Of a DNA stretch of 56,394 bases, positions 1 to 10,278 are shown piece by piece. The stretch spans positions 1,104,601-1,160,994 of the forward strand of contig BFEA01000285.1 of NCBI GenBank assembly GCA_003427395.1. Reading direction: 5' to 3'. Made by a program: the position numbers and the translations under genes. Origin of the DNA: Chara braunii. Lineage: Eukaryota > Streptophyta > Charophyceae > Charales > Characeae. The notes beneath the pieces were generated by a model, which was not told the origin of the DNA, did not search any database, and was given only the letters and a program-made list of their open reading frames with translations. How positions within the stretch are numbered: the stretch's first letter is position 1; each line of letters starts with the position of its first letter.

Positions 1-522
1 AGACATTTGTTTTTTTCTTTTGACATTATGCAGCTTAGGATGCATCACATGGACTCCGCATGGAGCTTGCTCCGCATCCTAGATTTCTCAGCCTTCTTTA
101 TTGNAGAGTTCCGCTGCTGTTGCGGATAGCGTGTTTATGGCTCTTGCGATCCATTACAGGTCTGAGGATCGTGCAGCGGGCCTTCATCTGCCCTGGCCTA
201 CAGCCAGGGCCTATTTGGCTATTTGCCAGTTCGGCCTGTGGGACCAGGCCGTGGCCTGACCCCACAGGCCGTATATTGTTTCAGTCCAGTCCAGTCCCGC
301 CCGGTACCACGGTCGGTACCAGGCCAGTCCAGTCCAGTCCAGTCAGTCCGCTGGGGGTATACCCCAGCTGCAGTCTGTTTTTTCGTCATTCTTCACTTTG
401 GCAGATCTTGGAGTACTTGCGTGTGGAGTCTGCGTCGGAGCTGCGCTGTCCCCTCCAGCTCCATCTCTACCTCCTTCTTCGTCTCCATCCTAACGGACCG
501 GCATCCCGGCGGGTCCGGCACA
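1..522 (+). repeat. LTR of the A family, plus orientation (partial, left arm of palindrome)
   Basis: This stretch is the reverse complement, with mismatches, of 523-922 and is also related to 10279-10637. Its right end (gtccggcaca, ending CA at 522) corresponds to the LTR end that adjoins the primer site of element A, so the 3' terminus of this LTR looks complete. It contains CAGTCC short tandem repeats near 285-345 and a short inverted repeat near 491-518. The left end is cut by the window. One base (104) is unresolved. The simplest reading is a second element of the same family inserted in the opposite direction into the 3' LTR of element A. Confidence 0.7.
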
Positions 523-925
523 ACGCAGCTCCGACGCGGACTCAACACGCACCTACTTCAAAAGTGCAGAATGAAGAATGATCCAAAATACAGACTGTAG
601 CTGGGGTATACCCCCAGCGGACTGACTGGACTGGACTGGACAAGCCTGGTACCGACAGTGGTACCGGGCAGGGCTGGACTGGACTGAAACAGTACACGGC
701 CTATCCCACAGGCCGAATTGGCAAATGGCCCAGCCAGGGCAAATAGAGGCCCGTTGCACGATCCTCAGACCTGTAATGGATCTCGAGAGTCATAAACATG
801 CTATCCACAAAAGCAGTAGAACGCTGTAATGAAGAAAGCTGAGAAATGTAGGATGCGGAGCAAGCTCCATGCGGAGTCCATGCGATGCAGCCTAAGCTAC
901 ATAATGTCAAATGAAAGCAAATGCC
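523..925 (-). repeat. 3' LTR of element A (partial, right arm of palindrome)
   Basis: Read on the minus strand this matches the 10279-10637 segment: the same run of AGTCC repeats, the same GGGGTATACCCCC block and the same GGCCTGTGGGA block, with scattered substitutions and one deletion near 700. It lies downstream of the chromodomain of element A in the right orientation to be its 3' LTR. About 70 bp of the U5 end present in the other copies is missing at 523, where the opposite LTR begins. The outer edge of homology that I can see is about 925. The true LTR start lies further right and was not fixed. Confidence 0.65.
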
Positions 926-1717
926 TGGTATACACATCCTAACTAACAACAGCAAAGGAAATGTAGCATGATACAATCCTAAGGTCTTGGAGGCAATGAC
1001 CTCAGTGCTGAAAGGAAAAAGAGCAATATGTCACAAGGTAATGTGATGTCGCGGAACCACTAAGAGTGGGATGGTTTCAGAGGGGGTGAATGCAGGCTAA
1101 AAATCGAAACTCCTAAGGGCAGTCACACATGAAGGTGGGATAGGTCATCAGGCTCAAGGTGAGGGAATGGTAGCGAAACAAAACCAATGACCCTAACAGA
1201 TAGACCATCAGGGCGGGTAATGCTCGACAAAAGGGTGACACCATGCAGGGTCGACCATGAAAAGGGGTGCTTGGAATAAGGTGGAAATATGCCTAACTGA
1301 GGGCATGCAAGAGCCGACACTAGGGTGATGAGGGCAATGGGTGAGGGAAACATGCACACAACTCACCGACCGGGGGGAGAGAGTTAGATCTGGGAGCAGG
1401 GGTCCCAATGCCTATGCGATACCAGGGGAGAGCCCAACTCAAAGAGACCCAGCTAAGTAAGAACCATCATGCGACGCATACAAGAGAAGGTACAGGGTAG
1501 GGTGGTGGCGTGAAGTAGTCACATCCAAAGTAGTTGCAGCCGATGAGATGGCTGAAGTCGAGAAGGTAACTGAAGTCGTCGAAGTAGTTGATGACGTCGA
1601 TGAAGTAGGAGTCGAGTCGATGTTGAAGCATAACTGCAAAACGCTGACATCCTGAAGAAGTTGATGAGGGAGTACCTGAAGGTGTGAGTCAGTAGGGAGA
1701 AGTGGGTGATTAGAGTA
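926..1717. other. 3' non-coding part of element A, between chromodomain and LTR
   Basis: No credible coding region is visible. The short minus-strand frames here have no recognisable domain. The stretch should hold the polypurine tract and the U3 part of the 3' LTR, but I could not place either. GA-rich on the plus strand and otherwise unremarkable. Confidence 0.5.
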
Positions 1718-3139
1718 TCAGTTGTCGAGACGCCGAGGGCGTCGACGAGTGCGTTGTGGATGCGTGAAGGCGTTCGTCTGCTGCTGAAGAACGACCTCAG
1801 AGGGAGCGGGCTCGTCCTCAGCAATCTCCTTAGTCGGAGGAGGAGGAAAAGGGTCAGTCGGCTGAGTAGGAGCAGCACAACGAGCACGGTCATATGCATG
1901 CACCAACATTCGGGCGTGCTCCAAGTGCTCGAGGGGCTCCCAAGTAGCCTCCTCATCAGGATAGCCCTTCCAACGCACAAGGTACTCGATGCGTGGAGGG
2001 GTATTGTCGGTAACTCGGCGAGATACAAAGTCGGAAACAACAAACTCCTCGTGACCGCCCACCGTAATAGGTGGAGGGCGCTCATAAGAACGTTCGGCGA
2101 AGCACTCGGACGGTCTGTGATAAGGACGCAGTAAGGAGACGTTGTAAACATCGTGTACACGAGCCTGCCGAAGGTAATCAGGTAGCTTCACACGGAAGCT
2201 GGCCGGACTAGTGGCAGTATTAGAACCGACGACCTGAAGGATGCGGCATGGACCAAAGAAGCGACGCCTGAACTTACGAAGCATATCCACTTTGAGTTGC
2301 AACTGGCGTGCGTCGACGAGCACACTGTCACCGACTTTGAATGGATAATCTATCCGTGATCGGTTTGCTTGTGCATCCATGCGAGTCTGGGAGTTGACGA
2401 GACTCTCGTGTGCGCGCTTCATAATCGCCGCCATGTGGGCGATCTAGTCGTCAAGCGCAGGACAACGAGTGTTTGGGTGCAACCGCGACGGTAGTAGGAA
2501 ATTCGCGGGTATGTGAGGGTGGTAGCTAAGATCGCAATAGAATGGTGACATTCCCGTGGCTGACGAAACAGCGTGGTTGTACGCAATCTCCACGTGGGCT
2601 AAGTGTAAGTCCCACTGCTGGTCACCCCTAATAAACTTTTGGAGGATATTACCGAGAGTTTTATTGGTGACCTCAATCTGACCATCCGCTTGAGGGTGGT
2701 AAAAGACGATGAGAAGCGGAGCTGAGATCCGTACACCTCGTGTAGTCCTCACTAGAATGTGTTGGTAAAGCGCTTGTCACGGTCGGAGACGATGCTCTAA
2801 GGTAAGCCGTGATCCCTCACGACTCGGTCGAAGACGATGTCGACGACTTCACGAGCGCGAGACAAAGCGTGCACACTTCGTGAAGCGATCGATGACGACT
2901 AAGATAGCATGATAACCACGCTCAGTAGGTGGAAGAAGGGGACCAGTGAAATCCATCGAGATGGACTGCCAACGACCCTCATGTATGGGTAGGGGCTGAA
3001 GTAACCCATACGGAAGGTGGTTCACACTGTTCACCTCCTGGCACGTAGGACACTCCTGGATGTAGGCTTTGACGAAATCCTTGGACTTCGACCAGACGTA
3101 TAGGCGGCAAGCACGAACCAACGTCTTGTGGAAGCCCAT
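1718..3139 (-). pseudogene. Element A integrase with C-terminal chromodomain, broken
   Basis: The integrase inserts element cDNA into the host genome. Read on the minus strand, 3139-2849 carries the CPTCQ half of the zinc-binding domain and the first acidic residue in MDFTGPL. 2848-2753 is interrupted by a stop but still shows SDRD, the second acidic residue. 2752-2444 carries [13 protein letters not shown] with the catalytic Glu. A single in-frame TAG (2444) separates this from 2434-1718, which holds the integrase C-terminal barrel (FKVGDSVLVDARQL, then RVHDVYNVSLLRPY) and a chromodomain (YLVRWKGYPDEEATWEPLEH). The chromodomain tethers integration to chromatin and is typical of chromoviruses. 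At least one frame break and two stops make it non-functional. Confidence 0.85.
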
Positions 3140-3226
3140 ATGACCGGCAACTGCCTGGTCATGGAACTCTGCTACAGCCTGGACGCGGAGCTGTCCGGTA
3201 GAGGGAACGTCGATACATGGTTCTAG

Positions 3227-3997
3227 CTAACCATATCTCTCATACCAGTACATGAGGTCGTTCTCCCTGAGGGAGTATGAAAAAACGGTCTTGCCACTCC
3301 GCAGTGTCGCTTGGATAACGCAATAATCAGGGCATTGGCGGTACTTAGTGCGATATGCGTCGATCACCGACTGATCAACAGTGGTGATGGAAATGGCAGC
3401 AAGATGGATGGGTTTTTGATTGTGATCAGGACAGCGGGACAAAGCATTGGCGACGCAGTTCGTTTCACCCTTGATGGGTTGAGTGGTGAAACTGAACTCG
3501 GATAAGTCACGCCACCAACGTGCCAGTCCAAGGGAAAGCTTAGGCTTCGTGAGGACAATCTGAACAACTGAGTTGTCCGTGCGCACCGTGAAGGGCACCC
3601 CGTGCAGGTAATGACACCAATGCCGGGTAGCATAAACTACTGCGAGAACCTCATGTTCATCTGCAGTGTAGTTTATTTCGGCAGGCACTAGCTGACGAGA
3701 GTAGATTGCGATCAGGCAATCCCCAACACGAGCCTCGATAGTCCCATCCTGCGCGATGGTCGGGGAGTAAGTAACGAGGGCACTGTTAGTGAAGGGAAGT
3801 GGTGGGAGGATAGGCGTCAGTCGAGAAGTAGTGTCAGCATGAGGGGGCGGGGAGGAGGAACATGGGGATAAGGTGAATCCGGAGGAGAGAGAAACACCTA
3901 AAAGAGTACAACTCCTACTGCAAAAATCTGACGCATCGGTGGTGACAATGAAGGGATGATCAAAATCGGGGAGGCGAAGATCCGGCGCACAAGTCAC
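3227..3997 (-). pseudogene. Element A RNase H domain
   Basis: RNase H removes the RNA strand during reverse transcription. The 256-codon open frame shows VTTDASDF (first Asp), TADEHEVLAVV (Glu), RTDNS (Asp) and then CVANALSR, where the usual VADALSR has lost its Asp to Asn. Between DASDF and the IYSRQL block lies a Pro/Ser-rich insertion of roughly 60-70 residues, much longer than the short linker usual in gypsy RNase H. Element C has an equivalent insertion at the same place, so it is a family trait. The frame continues into the start of the integrase (H2C2) region and stops at 3227. Confidence 0.85.
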
Positions 3998-4799
3998 CGC
4001 CTTCTTGAGGACGCGAAAGGCGTCCTCACACAGGGGTGTTCAAAACGCCGGCAGGTATTCCAGAGGAGGGTGGAGGTAAGGACGTAAGAATACATAGCGT
4101 ATCCCTTGATGAAATTACTATAGCAACTCGTGAGGCCTAGGAAACTGCGAAGTTGCTTGGCAGATGTGGGGACGGGCCACTCTGCAATAGCAGTGATCTT
4201 CGCGTCGTCCATGTGGAGACCCTGGTCAGACATATGGTGTCATAGGAAGTCCACTCTGCTCTGGGCAAAGAGACACTTACTAAGCTTGGCATAGAAGCCA
4301 TGCTTGCGTAAGTGTTATAAAACATCGCGGAGGTGTCTAAGATGGTCTTCTAAGGTACGACTGTAGACCAGGATGTCGTCCAGGTATACGAGAACGTATT
4401 CTTCGAGGATGTCCCTAAAGATGTCGTTCATTGTCGTCTGGAAGGTGGCAGGTGCATTGGTAAGGCCGAATGGCATCACAGTAAACTCGTTGTGACCGAA
4501 GCGCAACCGAAAGGCGGTCTTCGGCGGGTCCTCTGTGGCTACGCAGATCTGGTGGTAACAGCTACAAAGATCGATCTTCGTAAAGAAGCAGCTGCCTGCC
4601 AAACGGTCAAACAACTCATCCGCGTGAGGCATGGGATAATTGTTCTTAGAAGTGTAACGGTTAAGGCCACAGTAGTCAATGCAAAGGCGAAGAGTTCCAT
4701 CCGCTTTGCGAGCAAAGAGGACGGGTGCACCCCAATGGGAGTTACTGGTTTAATGAAACCCAATCGAAGGAGCTCCTCAAGCTGACGCTCGAGTTTCAT
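3994..4799 (-). pseudogene. Element A reverse transcriptase, frameshifted
   Basis: Reverse transcriptase copies element RNA into DNA. On the minus strand 4799-4539 opens with [16 protein letters not shown], the entry to the RT palm, and then shifts frame. 4632-4315 continues with [29 protein letters not shown] and the catalytic [10 protein letters not shown]. 4233-3994 carries the thumb/connection motif [16 protein letters not shown]. The YLDD box is intact. At least two frameshifts (near 4600-4680 and 4240-4310) break the enzyme. The next domain, RNase H, follows directly. Compared with element C, the SGYHQI motif is altered (CSCYHQI). Confidence 0.88.
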
Positions 4800-4937
4800 C
4801 CCCTTTGGAATCGAGAGTCAGTACGGTGCCTGATGGTGGACACGATAGTCAGGCACAAGCTGGATAGAATGTTCAACACCGCGCATGAGAGGGATCCCAC
4901 TGTATGAGAAGTACAGGGGAAAAACATCGCAGTACTC

Positions 4938-5967
4938 TTAAATCAAATTGCGAACGGCGGGCTCTAAGTCGGTCGTGAACCGCATGAGTTCCTCAACGTC
5001 TGAGTCAGCATAAGACGTGTGGGTGGACTCAGCAGTGAACGGCGTAGGGACCTGGGATGTCGAACGAGTATCCGCAAGCTGATGGGTGGATGTGGAGATG
5101 AAAGCCACAAAGATGGAGGAAGGGTCAGGGGGATCGGGCTCAAGTGAGATGAGTTCAACCTCGGGACAGAGTGGACCGTAGTGAAGAAGATCCATGACGT
5201 TCACTGAGTAGAACATGACGTCCTCCTGTCGTATAAAGTGAGCAAACTGACGAGGAGAAGTGAAGGCGATGTCTGGGTGGGACCCAGAGGGACGGGGGTT
5301 TTGGGAAGGTAGGTTTGGAGGGGTGTCGCCCGTGGAAGGGGACTCGATGGGTTTGACCACACTTTGTTTTGAGAACGAGTATCTCAGTTGCCCATTCGGT
5401 CTGTGTGTCACGGAACGGGCGAGACCAGGGAGTACCAAGGATAAAGTCGTACCCAGTCTCCAGCACGTCGAAGTATGCGGAGGAATGGTGGCGCCGAGGC
5501 ACCTGCGTACTATCCGATGGCTGGAGGGTGAGCGAGAAGTGGAGGTCGGGGACCGTCTCATCGAAGAAGCACTATGTCTTGTTATCTCTGAGGGTAATGG
5601 AGATAGGAGAGTGAGACCCGGAGGTAGCTAGGCGAGCTTTCTCAACCACACGAGGGTGAACGAAGTCTCCCTGCGAGTCAGAGTTCCATAAAATGCAGTA
5701 CACCCTCGTAAATGTCCCCTCGCAAATATAGATGATGGGGATGATGCGATCAGGGTTAGAGAGCAGAGCGAGAAGACGGCGCAGGACGTTTACGTGTCTC
5801 GTGAGTCGCTCCTGGCGAGCCTGAAGGATGCTCAAATCCAGGAGGAATGACACAACGTCATCGCGAGTCGCCAGTTGGGCACGCCAACCAGTTGTGCGAA
5901 TGGTGCGACGCGTCGGAAGTCTCGGAGGGGAAGGACTAGATGCGGCGGTCTGTTGTGGGGCAGACAA
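4938..5967 (-). pseudogene. Element A retropepsin-like protease and PR-RT linker, active site lost
   Basis: This would be the aspartic protease that cuts Gag-Pol. The minus-strand frame 5967-5572 ends with NSDSQGDFVHPRVV, aligned with the family form DSGSQSDFIHPRVV seen in element C, so the catalytic Asp and the Gly of D-S/T-G are both changed. Downstream, in another frame (5502-5155), FDVLETGYDFILGTPW is the second conserved block of retropepsins (ILGxPW type). A Pro/Ser/Thr-rich linker with SPRQFAHFIRQEDV follows in the 5561-4938 frame and leads towards RT. Two frames are needed to read through, so it is a pseudogene. Confidence 0.72.
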
Positions 5968-6111
5968 TACCTCGACAGACAGTGGGGCAGAGGTAATTGC
6001 ATTTGTCTTGTCCTAAGGATCCTCTGGTGGGGTAGCCAAAGGGGCAAACCACGACTCGGTGGTCAGGAAGCTGGCTATGTGCGAGGCCTCAGCGGTACAC
6101 TTCACCGTGGT

Positions 6112-8188
6112 TTAGCTGGGTGGGGCTGGCCGCGCGGGGCCAGCGGGGGACAAAGATCGTCGCTGATGAGAAACGTCAGTGTAGTGTCGATCGAGGACGG
6201 CATGGTATGGACACCGTGAGGAGGTGTGTCCATCCTGGTGGCAACGAAGACAGCCGTGATGGGCCTCAAGGGCGGCATGCTCCTTAGGGGATAGGGCGCT
6301 GCGAGGAGGGACAAAACCCTGCGGGAGGTCTATCTGAGGAACTGTGAACGTGCGGGCGCCAGCCTGTGCAGCCCGACTGCATGCACGACCCATGGCGGAC
6401 ATGGTCATCTGCAAGCGCTCGGCCACCGAGACAGTGTCGTCATCCAAGTGATACTGGATGACGTCTCAGAGCTCAATGTCCTCCGGGGCGTCCCCAAGGG
6501 TAGGGTCAAGCTCAGTCGAGGCGTCCTCGTCGTACTCCAGAGAACTGTAGCGCCGAGAGAGTGGCGCTCCAAATCGAGCTCGTCGGCAAAAGCGGCCGGC
6601 GAAGGAGGATCGACCGCGCGTGGCGCCGCGTGAGTGGGTGGCGGCGGCGGTGGATCGTGAAGAGGATGGGGTGTTGGAGAAGCGACTCCGCATCTTCTGG
6701 TACTATCGAGCAACCTCGTAGGCCTGCTCTGAGGATGAGAAGCTCTGTCGCCAGAGCTCGATGTGGTAGTTAGTCGGAAGAATGACTATGAACCTATTGG
6801 TCAAAAGGACCTCAGGTAGAAGTGCCTCATCGGAACTGAGGCGAGCGTCCTGAAACACTCTGATGTGACGCTCAAGATCGGCTGGTGCGGAGGACCTGTG
6901 CCACTGCGTCTGGGTGACCCGATCTAAGGCGTCGGTCGCATCGTGGAGAGTGCCATAGCGGTCATGGAGAAAAGCGGTGAAATCCGCGAGAGTGAGAGCC
7001 TCACCTAAGCGAGTACGATAAGTATAATAGTTCTCCCATGCAGAGAATGCGCTGCCTCGCAATTTAGTTGCGAGCGCGGAGCACCACAACACCTGACTAG
7101 TGTTAGTTAGTGTCAGCGCGCATGTGGAAGCCTGCAACGAGTGTGACACACATATTGTACCATCGAAGTTGGGTATGTCCGACAGACGCACAAGGGTGGG
7201 ACCGTAGTGCTGACGCGAGGGGAGAGGGGTTGATGGGCCTGCGCTGCGGCAGCAAACGTCGAGGCCGGTGCAGAGGTAGAAGTGGTGGCAGGCTGAGAGT
7301 CAAGGCTGCTGGTGGAAGGTCCAACAGACGTGGAGGCAACGGCCGCAGCCAACTGTGTCGGAGTAGCGAGGTAGGAGGGTAGAGAGGGCGGAGCCGGTCG
7401 AGGGAAATGAGCGGGCAAGACAGAGGTGGGAGGGGTGGTATAGGAAGAAGAAGGGTGAGCAACCCGTGAAGGATGAGGCTGTCTCAGGGAGAGAATCTCC
7501 GCCTCGAGATGCGCCACTGTGGCGTGTAGGGTAGCCACTCGCTGGGCGCGCAAGGTCGGAGGTGGAGGAGGCGGAGAGAGTACCCTAGAGGGAGGAGGGA
7601 GAACTCTGGGCCGTAGTGTTGCGACCGGTGCATGAAGTTGGGATGCAACACCGGGGTGGGTAGATGAAATTGTCTGGCCAGATATCGGTATCTGGGCGAC
7701 AGCACTTGCGGCCGTGGCCGAAGCGGCAGGGGCGGCGGGGGCGGTGGGGGCTAATGGATGTGCTGCAACAGACGGTATGGTCTGAGCGGTGGCAACACTC
7801 ACCATTGCGGAGAGGGAGTGTTGGGCCTGACCCGCCGAGGAGGACGAACCACCACGTCTCCGTCCCTGGAGTCGTGGAGAGCCAGACTCTGAGCCGGTAG
7901 GGGATGGGGTTTGGGAGTGGTGGGGAGACCGATGAGAACCCTTGAGGGGGTGAACTTCAAGGGCGAGCGCATTGACTTCCCTCTTCTGGGCCCTCTTCAG
8001 GGGTGCAATCACATCGAGTCGCACTTTCAGAGGTGCAAAGAGAGACGCAAGAACATCGCGAAGGTTCCTGTCCACAGAGTGTTGACCCTGACCGGCTGGT
8101 GGGTGGGCGCCTGAGAGACGGAGGGCGCCACAGCGATCCCCTCAACTATAGTCCCGTCCATTGGTAGTGGACGCATAGGGGTAGACAT
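6112..8188 (-). pseudogene. Element A gag polyprotein, frameshifted
   Basis: Gag forms the particle and packages the RNA. The likely start is the ATG at 8188 (MSTPMRPLPMDG), chosen because the equivalent ATG opens gag in element C. The N-terminal third (8075-7113 frame) is a Pro/Ala/Ser-rich disordered region containing a short predicted coiled coil (THRAQRVATLHATVAHLEAE-like heptads). 7191-6703 is the capsid-like domain (KLRGSAFSAWENYYTY, LHDRYGTL, LERHIRVFQDARL). 6447-6112 ends with a CCHC zinc knuckle, CLRCHQDGHTSSRC, complete in all four ligands. Frame changes occur near 8050, 7150 and 6450-6700. Function and order follow the gypsy norm. Confidence 0.75.
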
Positions 8189-8409
8189 GGCGGGAGATGG
8201 AGAAAAAGGTGGGGAAGGAGATAGGTTATGGCGTGGGGATCGGGGACCACCGGTGAGAGGGAGGGGACCGCAAGAGCGGAGTGGGTAATCATGAGTCGGC
8301 TCACTCCGTGACCAGTGGGTCACGCATGAGATGGTAGCACGAATCCGCTCGAAGGGAGAGGAGCCGTTTGGGTCCAGGGTGCCCGACGGGAGGAGGTGGG
8401 AGAGTAGGG

Positions 8410-8470
8410 GCTTTAGGAGAACCCTAAACCCTAGAAAAACCCTAAGAAAACCCTAACCGAGGTTTGGGTG
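8410..8470 (-). promoter_or_regulatory. Telo-box cluster upstream of gag (element A)
   Basis: Four AACCCTAA/AACCCTAG-like units lie within about 40 bp on the plus strand (minus reading TTAGGGTTT). They occur about 220-280 bp upstream of the gag ATG, at the same relative place as in element C (54515-54560). In plants such boxes in 5' regions bind telobox proteins and often mark growth-related genes. A role here is inference. Confidence 0.5.
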
Positions 8471-8655
8471 GTTAGGGCAGGGTAGCGGCGACCTAATCAA
8501 GAAAAAAAGACAGTAACCATGGAGGGAAGGGGAAGAGAAAATAAAATAAATAGTGAAATTTGGAGATAAAAAATAATAATAATAATAATAATAAAAATAA
8601 AGAAAGAAAGAAATAAGCAAAAGGTGAGAAGAGAAATAATATTTATTTTTTTGGA

Positions 8656-9022
8656 ATTTTTGGCAGCATTTTCTACCCTAATGGGGTAACAAAGGTGAAA
8701 AGAGGAAGGAGAGACTAAGAGAAGCACACCAAGTTTTACAATGTCGCAAATTATAATTTTCAGAAAAATAAATAAATAAGTAGATGAGGAGGTGAAGAGA
8801 AACTAAGTGTTGGATTTTTCAAAAATTTCGGCAGCATTTCGTTACCCCTATGGGGTCAAAGTGTGCTGTCAAGAAGAAATGCTAAGTAAAATGAGAATAT
8901 TTTGTCAACACTTCGCTACCCCCAAGGGGTTAAAATGTGTTGAAAAGGATCAAGTATGAAACAAAAACAGAAAATTTCGGCAGCGCTTCGTTACCCCCTC
9001 GGTATCAAAATGTGTGCCGAAA
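8656..9022 (-). repeat. Series of four related hairpins in the element A leader
   Basis: Copies at 8656-8695, 8825-8870, 8900-8946 and 8975-9022. The consensus has an outer stem TTTCGGCAGCAC pairing with GTGTGCCGAAA, and an inner stem ACCCC with GGGGT closing a short loop. The copy at 8900-8946 has TCAACAC paired with GTGTTGA, so both arms changed together. Equivalent series occur at 30661-30842 and 54767-55085. AT-rich spacers of 30-130 bp separate the units. Confidence 0.75.
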
Positions 9023-10265
9023 GGAAGAATGACTAAGTCCTAATCAGATTTGAGGATGCCGCAAAGAAATTCGAATTTTCATAATAAATAAAAAATAAAA
9101 TAAAATAAACCATAAAATGAGAAAAGAAGGTGGGGAATAAGATAATTCGAATTTTCGGGAAAAAAAGAAAGAGGGGATTTAAATCAAAAAGAAAGACAAA
9201 AGAAGAAAAACAAAAAAATTTGAAGTTGGGGGGGGAGGGGGGGATGAAAGAGTGATGAAGAAAGAGAGGAATAGGTGAGAGAGAGAGAAAGAGTGAAGTG
9301 GGAGATGGGGGAGATGATGGGGTTGTAGTTGGGGGGGAAAGAGGGAGAGGAGGGTGGTAGAATGGGAGAGAAGGATATGGAAAAGGTGGAGAGGAGTAGA
9401 TGACATTAGTAGAAGATGGTGAGTGAGGAGGAGAGGAGTGAAAAAAAAAGGTTGTGGAAGATGAGTGAAGAGGAAGGTAGGAGGAGGGAGTAGTGGTAGG
9501 GTTAGAAAGGATGAGTACATGATGTGGGGGGGAGAGAAAAAGGAATGGGGGAGTGTAGGTTAGTGGGTAGGATGGTGATACCAAGCTCTTGGGTGACCAA
9601 GAGCAGAGCACTACCAAAATCCACAGGATCTTGGTCTTCAAGATGCTGCTGGTCTGCTGCCGCAGCAATAGAAGATATTGATGATGGTGTTTCAATGTTG
9701 GCCGAGATCTTGATCAGCCACCCTACTACCACAGTTGCACATCCCCCTAGCCAGGGGGGAATCTTGAACTGTTGCCAAACGGTTGCCAAACTGTTGCCAA
9801 ACAACCCTCTAGCCAGGGGTAAATAGATGACACAACACCTCTTCAACACCATCGTGCCGCACTACTGAGCCATAGACACACTGTCGCCAGTGTGTTACAG
9901 TGGTGGCTACGCACACGCATGGCCAGCAGCTGCTCAGGTTCAAACCCTGGCAGCAGCATGCATCCCGAATCTTGATAAAGATAATCCGGGAGCGGGGCGG
10001 GGCGGGGCGGGGCGGCGTGGGCACGCGGCGTGTGTGTGTGCGTGTGCGTGTCGACATCCTTGGCCTTGGCGCTTGGGAGCACGCATCGTGCTACCTTTCT
10101 TTTTTCTGCCACGTGTCAGCGTTTTCTCGCTTTGTCGCCACTGCACCTTTTCGGCCGCTATTTACCACGAAAACGCCGGAAAAACACCTCAAAAACCCGC
10201 TTTCGGGTTTACACCGTTTTTTCTAATGGTGGGGGCCAGGGTGGGTGGGAGAGGGGAACGTTCCC

Positions 10266-10277
10266 GCTCTGATACAA
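10266..10277 (-). other. Primer-binding site of element A (tRNA-iMet type)
   Basis: The minus strand reads TTGTATCAGAGC, one mismatch from TGGTATCAGAGC, the usual site complementary to the 3' end of plant initiator Met tRNA. It is adjacent to the LTR end (CCGTCACA, ending at 10279). A 12-bp palindrome, GGGAACGTTCCC, sits just beside it at 10255-10266. Confidence 0.75.
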
Positions 10278-10278
10278 G

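Larger units (their letters stand above)
8189..10262 (-). other. Element A 5' leader (untranslated), about 2.07 kb
   Basis: No real coding region. Read toward gag, the leader runs from the primer site past a GGGGC-repeat tract (about 9989-10015), a GT-rich patch (10031-10050), CCAGGGG-type short repeats (9745-9825), a purine-rich stretch (9120-9530, hence long low-complexity minus frames rich in Pro, Leu and Phe), the hairpin series at 8656-9022, an AAT microsatellite (about 8573-8593), and a telo-box cluster just upstream of gag (about 8410-8470). The same order of parts is seen in the leader of element C. Confidence 0.7.

Noticed and set aside
60-600. Plus-strand frames in the left LTR
   Set aside because: They read through CAGTCC short repeats and the LTR palindrome; no protein signature.
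1519-2160. A 213-codon minus-strand frame overlapping the chromodomain
   Set aside because: It is an out-of-frame shadow of the integrase/chromodomain frame, which carries the conserved motifs.
8410-8470. Telomere or interstitial telomeric repeat
   Set aside because: Only four imperfect units, within a retroelement leader and repeated in element C. They are better described as telo-boxes.
9033-9695. A 220-codon minus-strand frame rich in Pro, Leu, Phe and Ser (and a similar one at 55096-55728)
   Set aside because: It reads a purine-rich leader tract on its complementary strand. The composition is low-complexity and there is no conserved motif between the two leaders beyond base composition.
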